From Chytridium lagenaria (taxonomy: Eukaryota > Chytridiomycota > Chytridiomycetes > Chytridiales > Chytridiaceae), in assembly GCA_025449115.1 (NCBI GenBank), contig JAHLKC010000243.1, positions 1-31,455 on the forward strand: a DNA stretch of 31,455 bases, given 5' to 3'. Below the pieces are notes generated by a model that searched no databases, was not told the origin of the DNA, and saw nothing but the letters and a program-made list of their open reading frames with translations. This document shows positions 9,135 to 20,167 of this stretch, one piece after another. How positions within the stretch are numbered: position 1 is the first letter of the stretch; each line of letters starts with the position of its first letter. The position numbers and the translations under genes were made by a program.

Positions 9135-9548
9135 TTCAAGGCACTACGATATGAAGGTACGAACAGAAGCAAGCAAGCAAGAAGTAGGATGGCGTATGGT
9201 ATAATGAGCCTCCGTGGTTGACGAAGTTCGATGGAGAATTGTGGGGCTGAAAAGCACGAAGGATGCGCGCTTTTAGCAGAGGTTTACATTCTGAGGAGGT
9301 CCTTCATTAATCCAGAAGTTGATCCCATCGGGAGGTCTGAGAGTTCATCCATTCAACTCCCCTACAATGCAATCTTGATTCATAAAAGCTTGGGATTGCA
9401 GGATGGAATTCCCTGGTACCCACAAAATATTTGAAACTAAAAATGCAAATCGCAACGGATGCACGCAGCTGAGGATCCCGCATAGCTCGTGGGTTTTTTA
9501 TTGTACGCTGGTTTACGCAGGCGAAATATTTACTCGCAGAGTTCCCGA
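9135..9548. other. Intergenic spacer, promoter side of the F-box gene
   Basis: No gene seen. It contains the upstream region of the minus-strand F-box gene and the 3' flank of the next minus-strand gene. A short AAGCAAGCAAGCAAG repeat lies at 9167-9181. Confidence 0.5.
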
Positions 9549-10527
9549 TCATCGTCCAACAGCTTTCTGGATGATCAGCCGGTTACTCTCTAGTGCGGTC
9601 TGCTGGGCATCTTTGTCCTCATCTGCTTCAAAGTCCTCGTCGCTGCAAGCAAACCTCGCAACATCCAAATATCGTCGTCTCTCAAAGAGATCTACTGCCG
9701 CGTGCATCCACTCTAGTCCTCCAGACGCCATTAAGCGTCCGTAAAAATGTCGCTCCTTTTGCGATGGTGCCATTTCCAGTATCTCTCCAAATAAGGCATC
9801 CACCATCCCGCCAACGGTTTTCCTGTCCCCCTTTCCATTGATTCCACCCACTGCGCTAACAACTCCACAATGCGACCAGATTGTGCCAAATCAACTGCTT
9901 GTGCAAGCTCATCGCGTGTTGGTGGTCTATTCCAAAGTGCTCTTGCTAATCGATCAGCACCTTCGACAGAAGATGGTGTTGAGCAAAACACGTAGCGAGG
10001 AGATATCGCGGATTCATTTTCGTTTTCATTAATACTATGAACAGCCTCCGGGAACGACAGCGACAGGTATGGACTGACCTTGGGGTCGTCAATAACGTAC
10101 TGAGAGTCAGTACGAGGAAGGGAGGGGCGATTCAGAACGTATTCCGGGATCACATCCAGGAATTGTGACTCGTGTTTCGCTTCGCCTTCAGTGAAAACTC
10201 TTCCGCAGGACTAAAGATCAACGCGACGGCGACGACTTTGAGCGAGTATGTTTAGATATGGTCATTCTTTCACGCGAGTTACTTACTGAGAAGTGCGGCA
10301 AACGATGCCAAACCTCTAGGGAATCCAGCTGGTCCCCATGGGCCTTCGGCAGCCAGCGCCACAGGAGGGTCTCCTTCAAACTGCTGCCTTCTACGTCTCC
10401 GACTCCGAACTCCCAGAGCAGGTCGAAGTCTTCGAACCCTCACAGGAGCAAAATTCTGTCCCTGCTCAACAGCCTGTGCAGTTTGCGTCGACGGAATGAG
10501 TAGCCTTCTCTTCAACCTAGCCGACAT
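9549..10527 (-). CDS. Uncharacterised conserved-looking protein, divergent from VAC14
   Basis: ATG 10527 opens MSARLKRRLLIPSTQTAQ, basic and possibly a mitochondrial presequence. An intron 10211-10286 (GTAAGT...TTTAG) joins in phase zero the frame reading FDLLWEFGVGDVEGSSLKE and VWHRLPHFS to CGRVFTEGEAKHESQFLDV, then YVLNRPSLPRTDSQYVIDD, ALWNRPPTRDELAQAVDLA and, after a frame change at the CCCCC run near 9830, VGGMVDALFGEILEMAPSQ, HFYGRLMASGGLEWMHAAV and a C-terminus at 9549. A second frame change is needed in exon 1 near 10443 to link the ATG to the spliced frame, so the true start is uncertain. I do not recognise the family. Part of exon 1 (10370-10443) is copied at 521-593. It shares a 300-bp upstream region with VAC14. 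Confidence 0.6.
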
Positions 10528-10829
10528 TTTCCAGTTTTAAAGCAATGATGAACTGAATAAAGCCTTTTCTACCTTGATTCAATCATTGTTGGTCTTGTAC
10601 CGAAAAAGGGCTGTCCTGCTTCAAATCCAACGGGTACTGCGATTTACATAGGAGCGATCCGCGCTCAAACTTGGAGTCATCGTGGGGTCTTGTCGGTTAG
10701 GTTTAGCGACTTCGGAGGGTGGCTCCCCTTCAACAATCCCATCAACCAGCTTGGTTGGACAACGTGCATTTTGCGATTTGGCCCCATCCATCCAACGCTC
10801 AACTTACGTCAGACCGCCGCATTTGACCA
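10528..10829. promoter_or_regulatory. Divergent promoter region between the uncharacterised gene and VAC14
   Basis: 302 bp separate the two opposed start codons. I see no clear TATA box. The arrangement implies a shared bidirectional promoter (inference from layout only). Confidence 0.4.
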
Positions 10830-13793
10830 TGGCGGACTCCAATTCGGGCATCTCCAGCGGACTGTCCGCCAACGCTCTTCCACCCAATACTGCAAAGGGT
10901 TGAGTGACAGGGTCTACGATAAGAGAAAACTCGCAGCACTGGAGGTTGAAAGGTACCTTATCCTTTGCCTTCCATCCAACTCCTTTGCGGATGCATTCAA
11001 CAACCTTTATTCACTAACACGCATTTCCCCTAGATTGGTTCGAGAAAGCCTTTTAATAAACGACCACCGTCGGGTTTCCCAGATCCTTAACACGCTTATC
11101 CAAGACTACGCATACTCTGTCATCCCAAACTCCCGTAATGGCGGGTTAATAGCACTAGCAGCAACAGCGATTGCTCTCGGATCTAGCAAAGTCGGAATGT
11201 ATCTTGATAGCATCGTTCCACCGATTCTCGCTTGTTTTATAGACCCTGACTCTAGAGTGCGGTATTACGCATGTGAGAGCATGTACAATGTAGCAAAGGT
11301 GGCTCGAGATGATGTACTTAAATACTTTAACGAGATTTTTGATATGCTGAGCAAGGTATACAACGGGGCTTTACAATTACTTACCATTTAAGCTCGCTGC
11401 CGATAACGAGGTCTCCGTCAAGAATGGTGCGGAATTGCTGGATCGTCTCATTAAGGATATTGTGAGTGAACGATCCTCTCATGTTGCTGAAGTGCCTGCC
11501 TCGGAAGATGGTGAAGGGGATGATGCAAAGTCTATCAGACCGACAACACCTACGACTTCTGGGGGGCAGAATCTTTCGGTACCTTCTCAGTCTGAGGGAG
11601 AAGTGTTCCTGTCTCCAGCAGAGCCGGCGTTCCCGGCAGCTCCAGGTTCCGTTCCTCTTCTCCCCGGTATGAAGGCGAATAATTTTAACTTGCAGAGGTT
11701 CATCCCTCTGCTGAAAGAGCGGATCCAAACCTTGAGCCCTTTTACGAGAATGTTTTTGGTTCAATGGATCGCGGTGTTGGATTCAGTGCCCGATTTAGAG
11801 CTGATCGCATACCTCCCTGATTTCTTGGACGGGCTATTCAACTACCTCTCCGATCCAAACGTCGATGTCCGTGTAGCGACCCTCAATATTCTCGGTGAAT
11901 TCTTGAAAGAGATTCGAGAGGTTGTGGAAGTTCAACGTGATCGAGGTGTCATGAATATACGTGGGAAGAAAGGGACGGGTGTTGATGGACTTGGTGTTGT
12001 GTTTGATTCGTCGGGTCTTGCGCTTCGACGGTCGAGTTCGCAACCACCTGCGTATACGGAGGGAGACGATGAGAATGATACGGCGAGCATTCGTCTACGC
12101 GGACGGTTGAAACAGGAAGGGTGGAGGGAGAGCAAGGGCAAGGAGATGGTGACGATCAAAGTGTTTTCCGTGCTGCAAGTGCTCTTTCCATGGCGAGTGG
12201 CGTCCCAGCTCGATTGCGGTTTCGAGAGCCGAACGTCAAGCTGCGAATGAGAGTCTTCCTTATATTCCTGGGCAAGGTGTCACGCTTGATATCGGTAGGA
12301 TGGTTGATATCCTTGCACCGCATTTATCGTCAACCGACGAAGAAACCCAAGCCACGGCGCTTCGATGGGTCAACGAATTCATCCTTCTGTCCGAGAAGTC
12401 ATGCTCCCCTTCACCCCAATGCTTCTCTCCGCAATCCTTCCTTGCCTATCCCACACAGTCATCCCCATCCGCAACATAGCCATGGAGTCCAACGCAAACC
12501 TCTACCGTCTGATCCTCGACACTCCTCTCCAGAATATCACGCAAACCGCCGCATTACCAAGCCCTCCACTTCCGCTCTCTGATCTAGCATCTCCTCAGGT
12601 GTCGTTTCAATCACAACCGGATTTATCGAATTCAATGACGTCGGTGTCTTCTGCAAATGTGTGTTGGGTGGAACCGTTTGATTTGAAGGAGACGGTGGAG
12701 AGTTTGACGGGACATTTCAGGATGAGAATGAGGATACAAGGATTGCGGCTATGGAGTGGTTGTTAATGTTGCATAGAAAGGCCCCGAAAAAGGTTTGTTT
12801 TTCTCTTGTTACTAAAGCGTGTTTCAACATTATTTATTCCTCCTTGCAATTATAGCTTCTAACATTTTGTAGTTTATGACCTCGACGATGTCACGTTTTT
12901 TGCGCTGTTAAGGACGCTTTCAGATACTTCTGAAGAAGTCGTAAAAAGGGACTTGCAACTCTCGCCCAGATTTCTCATCATTCAGACGACGACTACTTTA
13001 TGAGGTTTATGGTGAACCTCCTCTCCCTTTTCTCGAATGACAGAAGGTTGCTTGAGTCAAGGGGTGCTTTGATTATACGCCAGCTTTGCCTGAGTTTAAA
13101 CCCTGAGAGAATTTATCGTGCATTTGCGGAAATTCTGGAGAGAGATGAGGTATGGAGATTTGATAAATGTAGGGTCTGATGATATTAGGATTTGGAATTT
13201 GCGAGTACAATGGTTCAGAATTTGAATATCATCCTCATCACAGCCCCAGAACTCACAGATCTTCGTAGAAAGCTAAAGAATCTAGACACAAGGGTAAGAT
13301 AGATAACGTTTACATTCCAATGCTGACTTGCATTCAGGACGGTCTCCTCCTCTTCGCCGCTCTTTACCGCTCGTGGTGCCACAACCCTGTTGCCGCCTTT
13401 TCCCTCTGTCTCCTAGGCCCAAGCCTACGAACATGCCGCCAATCTCCTCCAAATCTTTTGCAGACCTCGAAATCACCGTCAACCCTTCTCAATCAAATCG
13501 ATAAACTCGTTTTCAGTTTGCTTGAGAGTCCCGTATTCACGTAATCTGAGGTTGCACTGTTTGGAGCCTGATCGGTACCGCATTTGTTTAGATGTTTTTG
13601 TATGGGATTTTGGATGTTGCTTGCCGCAGAGTTTCGGCGGGTTTTGCGGACGTTTTGAGGAATCGGTTGAATAGTGTTGAGTTTTCTATGGTTATGCTTT
13701 ATGCTACTGCTGGGACCCACTTTCGGCTGGAGCAGGGGGCGGGTGGTGCGGCGAATGCGAAATGGACCGGTGCCGGCAAAGACGTAAGTTAAT

Positions 13794-13850
<57 letters not shown>

Positions 13851-14529
13851 CCGGTTTTGTCATTTAACTTTTTATCATAGTGCAAAAACTGGCAAGGGGT
13901 AAACCAGCCAACGTGCAGACAACATCTGGACAACAAGAGCCTTTAACGTTGAGATGGCATGAGCTCTTGAGCCACTTTCGTGGTGTTCAAGCCCGTCATG
14001 AACGGTCGCGTCGTCTAGGTAAAAAGCGAAATTTATCTTTCATCATAACTGACTTTACATAAAACCAGCCCGCGCCGCCGCTGGAGTTAGCATGGACCGT
14101 ACCTCTGCTTCCAAGCGCCGTTCCCGCTCCCGCGTCGACGAATACAGCGGCGACCTCGACCCTGCCCTCCCACAACCCCGGGTTAGTATCGGCTCCCCCT
14201 CTCTCCCAGGTGGCACCACGGTCCCCACGGGATCACCCATTCCGACGGCGCCTCGCACGCGTGATCGACAGTCATCGATGGGGTCGGCGTCGTCGACAAC
14301 GTTGTTTCAGTTTGAGGAGAGGGCGGGGAATGCGAGGAGCTCGTTGGAACGGTTGGATCGAACGGGTGGGACGGGGAGTACAGGGGGAGGTATGTTTTCT
14401 GGGGGGAGGTTGTCGAGGCCGCCTAGTAATTTGAGTATGGCGTCGGCGGGGAGTGGGAATGCGGGGGTCGGGGGTGCGGGTACGGCGAAGCAGGGGAAGA
14501 AGATGCTGGGGTTTGGGTCGAGAAAGTGA
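10830..14529 (+). CDS. VAC14: Vac14, scaffold of the PI(3,5)P2 (Fab1/PIKfyve-Fig4) complex
   Basis: The protein starts [20 protein letters not shown] and shows Vac14 landmarks in order: [69 protein letters not shown] (Fab1-binding HEAT region), [127 protein letters not shown], then the C-terminal Fig4-binding part ([19 protein letters not shown]) and a Ser/Gly-rich tail. It organises the vacuolar/endosomal lipid kinase-phosphatase complex. Introns: 10953-11033, 11356-11392, 12793-about 12872, 13150-13188, 13294-13337, 13784-13880, 14019-14068. At least eight single-base disruptions occur (near 10895, 12180, 12395, 12712, 12963, 13413, 13460, 13545), mostly in short homopolymers; assembly error is likelier than decay because the protein is otherwise fully conserved. 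Confidence 0.93.
13799..13850 (+). repeat. T39-A13 homopolymer tract inside a VAC14 intron
   Basis: 39 T followed directly by 13 A, within the 97-bp intron 13784-13880. The tract dominates the intron. The exact length is not trustworthy in an assembly. Confidence 0.9.
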
Positions 14530-14873
14530 GTGAGGAATAATAAAGTATTATCTGTTGCTTTTTTCTATAGAGTTGAGTATGGTCATGAGAAATGGGAAGC
14601 GATTTTTATGGTTTAGAACTGCATTATGCGAAATCGATACAGTGTTGGTTAATTGCTATTAATCAATCAGTCTCGGAGAAATAACCAGACCAGTGAGACC
14701 ATAATCGGAAATGTGGGTAAAAGATGTGGTTGTATATTATAAAACCATTAAAATGATGTAACAAGAGATACATAAACAATTGCAAGTAGATTAAGGGGAG
14801 GCTAAAAAAAAAACCATATCGAACAACGCTCAACATTGTGATGAGGTAAAAGCAATCAGAGTGATCAAAGTGT
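14530..14873. other. Convergent 3' spacer between VAC14 and the phosphate transporter
   Basis: AT-rich sequence between two convergent stop codons. AATAAAG at 14538-14544 may be a VAC14 polyadenylation signal. No gene seen. Confidence 0.5.
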
Positions 14874-16632
14874 TTACGCCTTGGGAGCCTTGGCACCAAA
14901 AGAGTAGACCGAGAAGGACATGGCAGCCGAGAAGACCAACGTGACCAACCATCCCACCACAATGATGAGGAGGTTACCCCAGTGAATACGGTCTTTCAAA
15001 AGAGATCCGTTAACGAGACCCGCACCAATGATGGCGCCGACAGTGACTTGGGTGGAAGACACGGGGATCTTGAGGTAAGTGCAGACAATGATGACGATGG
15101 CACCGGCGGCGTCGATGCAGACACCACGGACGGGGGAGATGCGGGTGACTTTGACGGCGAGGGTGGTGAGGGTTTTGTAGCCGTAGGTGATGATACCGAT
15201 GGCCATACCACAGGCACCAATGGCGAGAGTCCAGAGGGGAATCTTGGATTGTGAGTCGATGCGGCCGGTCGTCGAGAATGTTGAGGATGGCGGCAAGAGG
15301 GCCGGTGCTGTGAAAAGGGGAAAAGGGGTAAGAATGTGGGGTTGAGAGAGAGAAAGAGGATAGTGGGGAACTTACGCGTTGGAGACATCGGATGCACCGT
15401 GGGCGAATGATTTGAGACAGGCGGTGACGATGAGCAAGTGGGTGAAAAGGAGCTCGACACCAGCGGGGTACTGGTCGGCAGAGGTGTGGACGTTGGTGAG
15501 CTGAGAGTCGGCGGCGAGCGCGTTACCTGGTGGTCAGTGACAAGGACACCAGTGACCTTGTTGCTGGAGAGGAAGGTTTCCACCCTGGTGAGCTTCTTGG
15601 GAGTGTTATCTTCAATCTTGAAATCCTTCTCGTCAGTAGACTCGTCAATGTTGTCCTCATCTTCGCCCTTGACAGGAACAACTTGAGCCTCAACGCTGGA
15701 GACTTCGGCAGCGGCATCGACCTCGTCCATCTTCTGACTAACCCAGCGGAAGTAGGTGAATTGAGCGATAAGGGTGAACACGAGTGAGCCCGCAGCGGCA
15801 ATAGCGACCTTCATCCAGGCCTCAAGGTTGTCCTCGATCGCGGGGGTTTCGAACATGAACCAGAAGAAGTTGATGAAGAGGACAAAGAAGACAAAGAGGG
15901 GGAAGAAGCGCTTGGCGCGGAGCGTGGCGTTCTCGTGTTTAAGGATAAAGTATTTGACGATGGAGAAGAAGAGAGCGGAGAGGACACCGGCGGAGAAGGG
16001 GGAGGAAACCCAGGTGATTCCAATGTTCCTCATTCCAGGTCCCAACGGATAGAGTCCCAACCGCGGCTTGCGAGACCGACACCGACGAGAGACAAGACTG
16101 CATTTTTGGAGTATTTAGAAAAAAACAAACGTTTTGGGGTGACAAGTTCAAGAAAAAAAAGTTGACAAAACCTGTGGTTTGAGAGTCAGAGACGGGGAGA
16201 CCGTAGATGTTGGCGATGATCAACCAGACAGAGCAAGTGACGAGGACGCAGAGGAAACCAAACATGAGCTGTTCAGGGGCGTTTGCGTAGCGAGAGGATG
16301 AGAGAATGGAACCACGAATGGTGCTGGCGACTCCACTTCCCAGCGCCCATGGCACCGGTAAACTCAAAGGCGGCAGCGAGGAGGACAATTTGCCAGAGTT
16401 TCTGTTGGTTTAATGTTAGTTTTGGAAATAAATCGTGGAAAATGAGAGCTCGAAAGTGTACGGTTTTAAGGACTTACCAAGACTCTTGAACCAAAGACGT
16501 TACCCAGTTGGAGGAGAGCTCGTTGGCACCCATACCCCATGCCATGATGAAGGCAATGGGAGAGGCCACGGGGAGCATCCATGCGTACTCTTTGACGCGA
16601 GCGAGGATCTGAGCAGAGACGGCACCAGACAT
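14874..16632 (-). CDS. PiT-family inorganic phosphate transporter (Pho89-like)
   Basis: Starts MSGAVSAQILARVKEYAW at 16632. The first PHO4 half shows AFIMAWGMGANE, LGNVFGSRVL, KLWQIVLLAAAFEFTGAM, GSGVASTIRGSI, WLIIANIYGLPVSDSQT and VLSLVGVGLASRG. Next come WVSSPFSAGVLSALFF, a long acidic cytosolic loop (EDEDNIDESTDEKDFK), then the second half with FAHGASDVSNA and GPLAAILNIL, IPLWTLAIGACGMAIGI, GYKTLTTLAVKVTRISPVRG, IPVSSTQVTVGAIIGAGLV and a C-terminal membrane helix. The two GAN/GAS-D/E signatures are the PiT hallmark; family members are plasma-membrane Na+ (or H+) coupled phosphate importers. Introns: 16402-16477, about 16112-16170, about 15525-15534 region and about 15311-15375. Several single-base frame changes occur (e.g. 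in first GANE segment, after EFTGAMG, near 16040 and 15270). Confidence 0.94.
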
Positions 16633-16742
16633 TACTATGACTATTCAGGGATTGCGAAGTAAGGAAGGAGGGTCGATGGGAAGGAGGAAGATGAGGATGG
16701 TTTGGTAAGAGACAGGAGAGAGGCTGGGGAGTCAACCCTCTC

Positions 16743-16750
16743 TTTTTATA
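16743..16750 (-). promoter_or_regulatory. TATA box of the phosphate transporter gene
   Basis: TATAAAAA on the minus strand, 111 bp upstream of the start codon at 16632. Position and sequence fit a core promoter. Confidence 0.6.
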
Positions 16751-17242
16751 CGTGTCTCTCATCCCTCTGCAATAATTAATGTCATTTTTGGGTTAGAGTT
16801 ATTCGCGAGAAAAAGAGAAATTTCACACACGCCCTTTGGCCCTTTGGGGTTATTCCATTGATGAATTGATTAATTAATGACCACATCTTTTTAGCCCTAA
16901 TGAGATATTAAGGTTTTGTGGTGTTGTAACGATCAGTGGGTTGAACAAGTGTTTGGAAATAGGTTCAATATGTAGTACAAAGAAACGTGCTGATTTCTGT
17001 GGTCCTTTTTCATTATCACTGGACAAGCCAAGTCCATTTCAAGTGAGCACGCTCTCTAGAGTACCTCAACCTTTTTATTAGGTTTAAAGTTCAAGTTGCA
17101 TTCTCGGAACCCGATGGGAGGAGGTCAAAACCTTAAATCATTCCATCTCAGATAAGCAATAATTAGTTAATGGAAAACAGGATGATGCCATAATCCGTGT
17201 GTATTCATTTGGTAATAAATATTATTTATTTCCTTTCTTACT
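16751..17242. other. Intergenic spacer
   Basis: Upstream region of the phosphate transporter and 3' flank of the first ABCG gene. No gene, long repeat or RNA seen. Confidence 0.5.
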
Positions 17243-19642
17243 TTATTCCAACCTCAATAACGGCTTTGAGGTCTGCCTAAACAAAAAGTATCCGATCAGC
17301 ACAAACGACATGCCTAGCCCAATGTTGATGAAAACGCACGGCCAGATCCCCGGCGTGTTCAAAGCAAAGTTGGCAATCACAGCTCTACCATCCGTCAAAC
17401 ACTGTCCCTGCGGCGGGCAAGTGAACGTGAGACCTTCAAGTTCGTTCTGTGCAAGGGCCTTGTTTGAATACGAGATGATGGATATCCATTGAATCCTATA
17501 AAAGGTTAAAGGACATGTGATAGGATGAGAGTTCTTTACCATCTGAAAACTACTGGCGCCGAGTCCAGATTTAGAAAGTTACCACCAAAGATCAGAAACA
17601 CAGTGATAAAGAGCGGGCCAAGAATTTGACCCAATTGAACATTCTTCACGGCAGACCCAAGCATGGTACCCATACCGTTTGCCGCGAATGTTTGAACGAG
17701 AACAATACAATAGAACGTCAAGTATCTTGTCGCACTCGCTTGAAGACCAATAATCCAGCTTTTGTTATCAAGATATGTTGTTAGTATATAAGACGTTGTA
17801 TAAGTCTTAGAAGCTTACTAGATGGGTAGAGCAAGCACTGAAGCTCCGAGCAAGTTTGCCGGTAGTCCGGATACCCATTTCGCAAGGTACGCGGCTGAAG
17901 CACAGTAACTCCCTGAAGATCGTTCACGGAGAATGATGAGGCGTTGGAGAGGAATACTCTTTAAGTTTCTGTCAGATATACATTCTCTCGCTTGTATCGC
18001 TCGTAGAAAGTCTTACCCCAATATTTGGCATAACGACACCAAATGTTTGATTCACGACGATAAAGAAAAGTGCTCCAAGCCTATTTTGGATACCAGCTTG
18101 AGTCAAATCCAGTCTCTACGCGTATATTATTATAACAGAATGATACGGATGGCTGACTTACAAAGAAGATGAAGCCCACAATGATACAAATGAATATGCC
18201 TTGACCAACCGATGCGCCAATGGTAGCAGGGTCTGCAATCCGTAGTTAATACAAAACAACACTCACCGGTCTCCTACCTCTCATCACCTCCTTCATGTTT
18301 CTCCCAAGCAAAACCCAAAACTGTGTCATCCATGACGAATTGTATCTCGCGCGCCTCAAACGTCCTTTGTTTCCAGGGACCGACTGAATCCCGGTCTGAA
18401 CAAACACATTGGGTTGCAGTGGTTTCATTTCCTTCTCCTGCTCCCATGCTGTCGCAAACTTTTCGATACGGGTTGACGATTCTTCTAAAAGCTCTTTGCT
18501 GCGCTGATCGAGGGTGACGACGTCGAGAAAGTCTTTCGGGGATGTTAAAAGGATAGGAAACGACGATGAAAGAATTCGATTAGTGTGATTACTTACGGTC
18601 CGACGGATTCATTTTCGGTGGAAGCGGATGCCCAAGTCTATCAAAAAACGTCAAAGCATTATCGAGCTTTCCGAAGAACACTGTTTTTCCACCAGCCAGC
18701 AGCAAAATCTTATCACAAAGCTCCACTAAAAACAGGAAGTTAGACTCACTCTAATACCAAGAATCTCACAAATATCAGTCCTGGGTTGATGGATCGTCAT
18801 GACTATACACGCATTCCTCGTTTTCGCAATCTTTGAAATCGTTGAAATGATATTCACAGCCGTAAATGCATCCAACCCAGACGTCGGTTCATCCAAAAAC
18901 AAACTTTGTCACCATGCATCAGCCATTATCATACTTTAAAATCACTTACATGCTAGGTTGACTCAACAACTCTAAACCAATCGACACCCTTTTCTTTTCA
19001 CCCCCCGATATCCCTCTCAAATCCGAATCCCCAATCTTTGTATCCTTGCATTTCACTAACCCCAATTCTTGAATGATATCGTCCACTCGACGCTTTTTCT
19101 CGGCGTCCGGCATCGTGGAAGGAAGACGGAGCTGAGCCCCATACGTAAGGGTTTCAGTGACAGTCAGGTTTTTATACATGACTTCTTGCTGCTCCACATA
19201 CGCGGTGACTTTCATACGTTAGTTACGTTCATCACTACTCGCTTACTTTTCCGCCATGTCGAACGAACTCGGGGCTCCCCGTTCACACTGATTTGACCCG
19301 AAAGCGTCCCAACGCCAACACGTCCCGCCAACACATTTCAAAAAAGTACTCTTCCTACAAACCGCCATCATTAAACAACCGTCCAAAACAACAACTCACC
19401 CTGCACCCGATCCTCCCATAATCGCAACAATCTGTCCAGGCTCCGCACATCCCGTCATGCTCTTAAGATCGTTTTTTCCGGCCCTTTCTTCTTCTTGGAC
19501 TCGGGGGTGGGACAGAGTACCCCACATCCGTCCAGCTCAACGTCATAGCAACGCTGGATAATGAGAGGTTGCGTTGTGCGGTCGGGGGGTATGTTGACTT
19601 TGGATCAATCTGAACAATATGGGCGGCATCGGTGGTGGACAT
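17243..19642 (-). CDS. ABCG-family half-transporter (ABCG-1)
   Basis: Starts MSTTDAAHIVQIDPKSTY at 19642 (an in-frame ATG at 19669 is the alternative). The nucleotide-binding domain shows PGQIVAIMGGSGAG, an intron, then KSTFL (Walker A), [40 protein letters not shown] (signature), [19 protein letters not shown] (Walker B/D-loop) and [10 protein letters not shown] (H-loop). The membrane domain includes [58 protein letters not shown] and a C-terminal half with [19 protein letters not shown], a Cys-rich loop (TCPPQGQCL) and a last helix ending SKPLLRLE. NBD-then-TMD order and this C-terminal loop match White/ABCG2-type half-transporters, which dimerise to export lipids or drugs. An extra A just after Walker A shifts the frame. 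Many short introns. Paralogue of the gene at 23955-26424. Confidence 0.93.
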
Positions 19643-19720
19643 GTTTGCTGGGTAAGTCTTTGAGGGCATACACTGACAGATGGAGGCGTCTGAACGGCGT
19701 TATAACTGTATTAAAAAGGT

Positions 19721-19753
19721 TGGGGTTGGGGGGGGGGGGGGGGAGGGGGTGGG
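19721..19753 (+). repeat. G-rich tract with G-quadruplex potential
   Basis: GGGG-TT-G16-A-GGGGG-T-GGG on the plus strand, about 80-110 bp upstream of the ABCG-1 start (C-rich on the coding strand). It could form a quadruplex or simply be a slippage-prone run; its length is uncertain in an assembly. Confidence 0.8.
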
Positions 19754-19822
19754 TCTGAACAGCGGGCTTTTTAATGAAGATACTTCGGTTCGGAGAAGGG
19801 ATAAATCGATGTGACGGTGTTG

Positions 19823-19906
19823 TTCTCCGTCCATACGGCGTTGAGCCTGAACGTTGCGAGTTCCGGTGCGGAACTGTAGATCCTAAAGTCTTGAATGGAC
19901 GGAGAA
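19823..19906. promoter_or_regulatory. Nested inverted repeats upstream of ABCG-1, with CCG-N3-CGG core
   Basis: The outer arms TTCTCCGTCCAT (19823-19834) and ATGGACGGAGAA (19895-19906) are perfect inverted copies. At the centre AGTTCCG-GTG-CGGAACT (19859-19875) is a perfect 7-bp inverted repeat. The core is an everted CCG/CGG pair, the half-site type bound by Zn2Cys6 regulators, some of which control drug-efflux ABC genes in yeasts. It lies about 180-265 bp upstream of the ABCG-1 start. The symmetry is seen directly; regulator binding is inference. Confidence 0.5.
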
Positions 19907-20167
19907 GTACTGCGGCAATTGTTGAGATTTACGGTACGCGAGTCGGATATATATGCAGGCAGGAGTATTACGCGATAGGCTGAAATACTAAAGCGACACT
20001 ATTTTCTTTGTATAAAAAGATGTTGGCGACTTCATATTATTTTCTCGCGATCAGCACTTCAGCTCAAAGTTAAAAAAGAACTAGAGAAAGAAAATAAACA
20101 CGGCATAACTCTCATATATTTATATTATACATTTCTTCATAGTCTCAATTAAATACATATTATCGAA

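Noticed and set aside
14982..16165. Several plus-strand Asp/Gly-rich frames across the phosphate transporter gene
   Set aside because: They are antisense shadows of the GC-rich PiT coding sequence.
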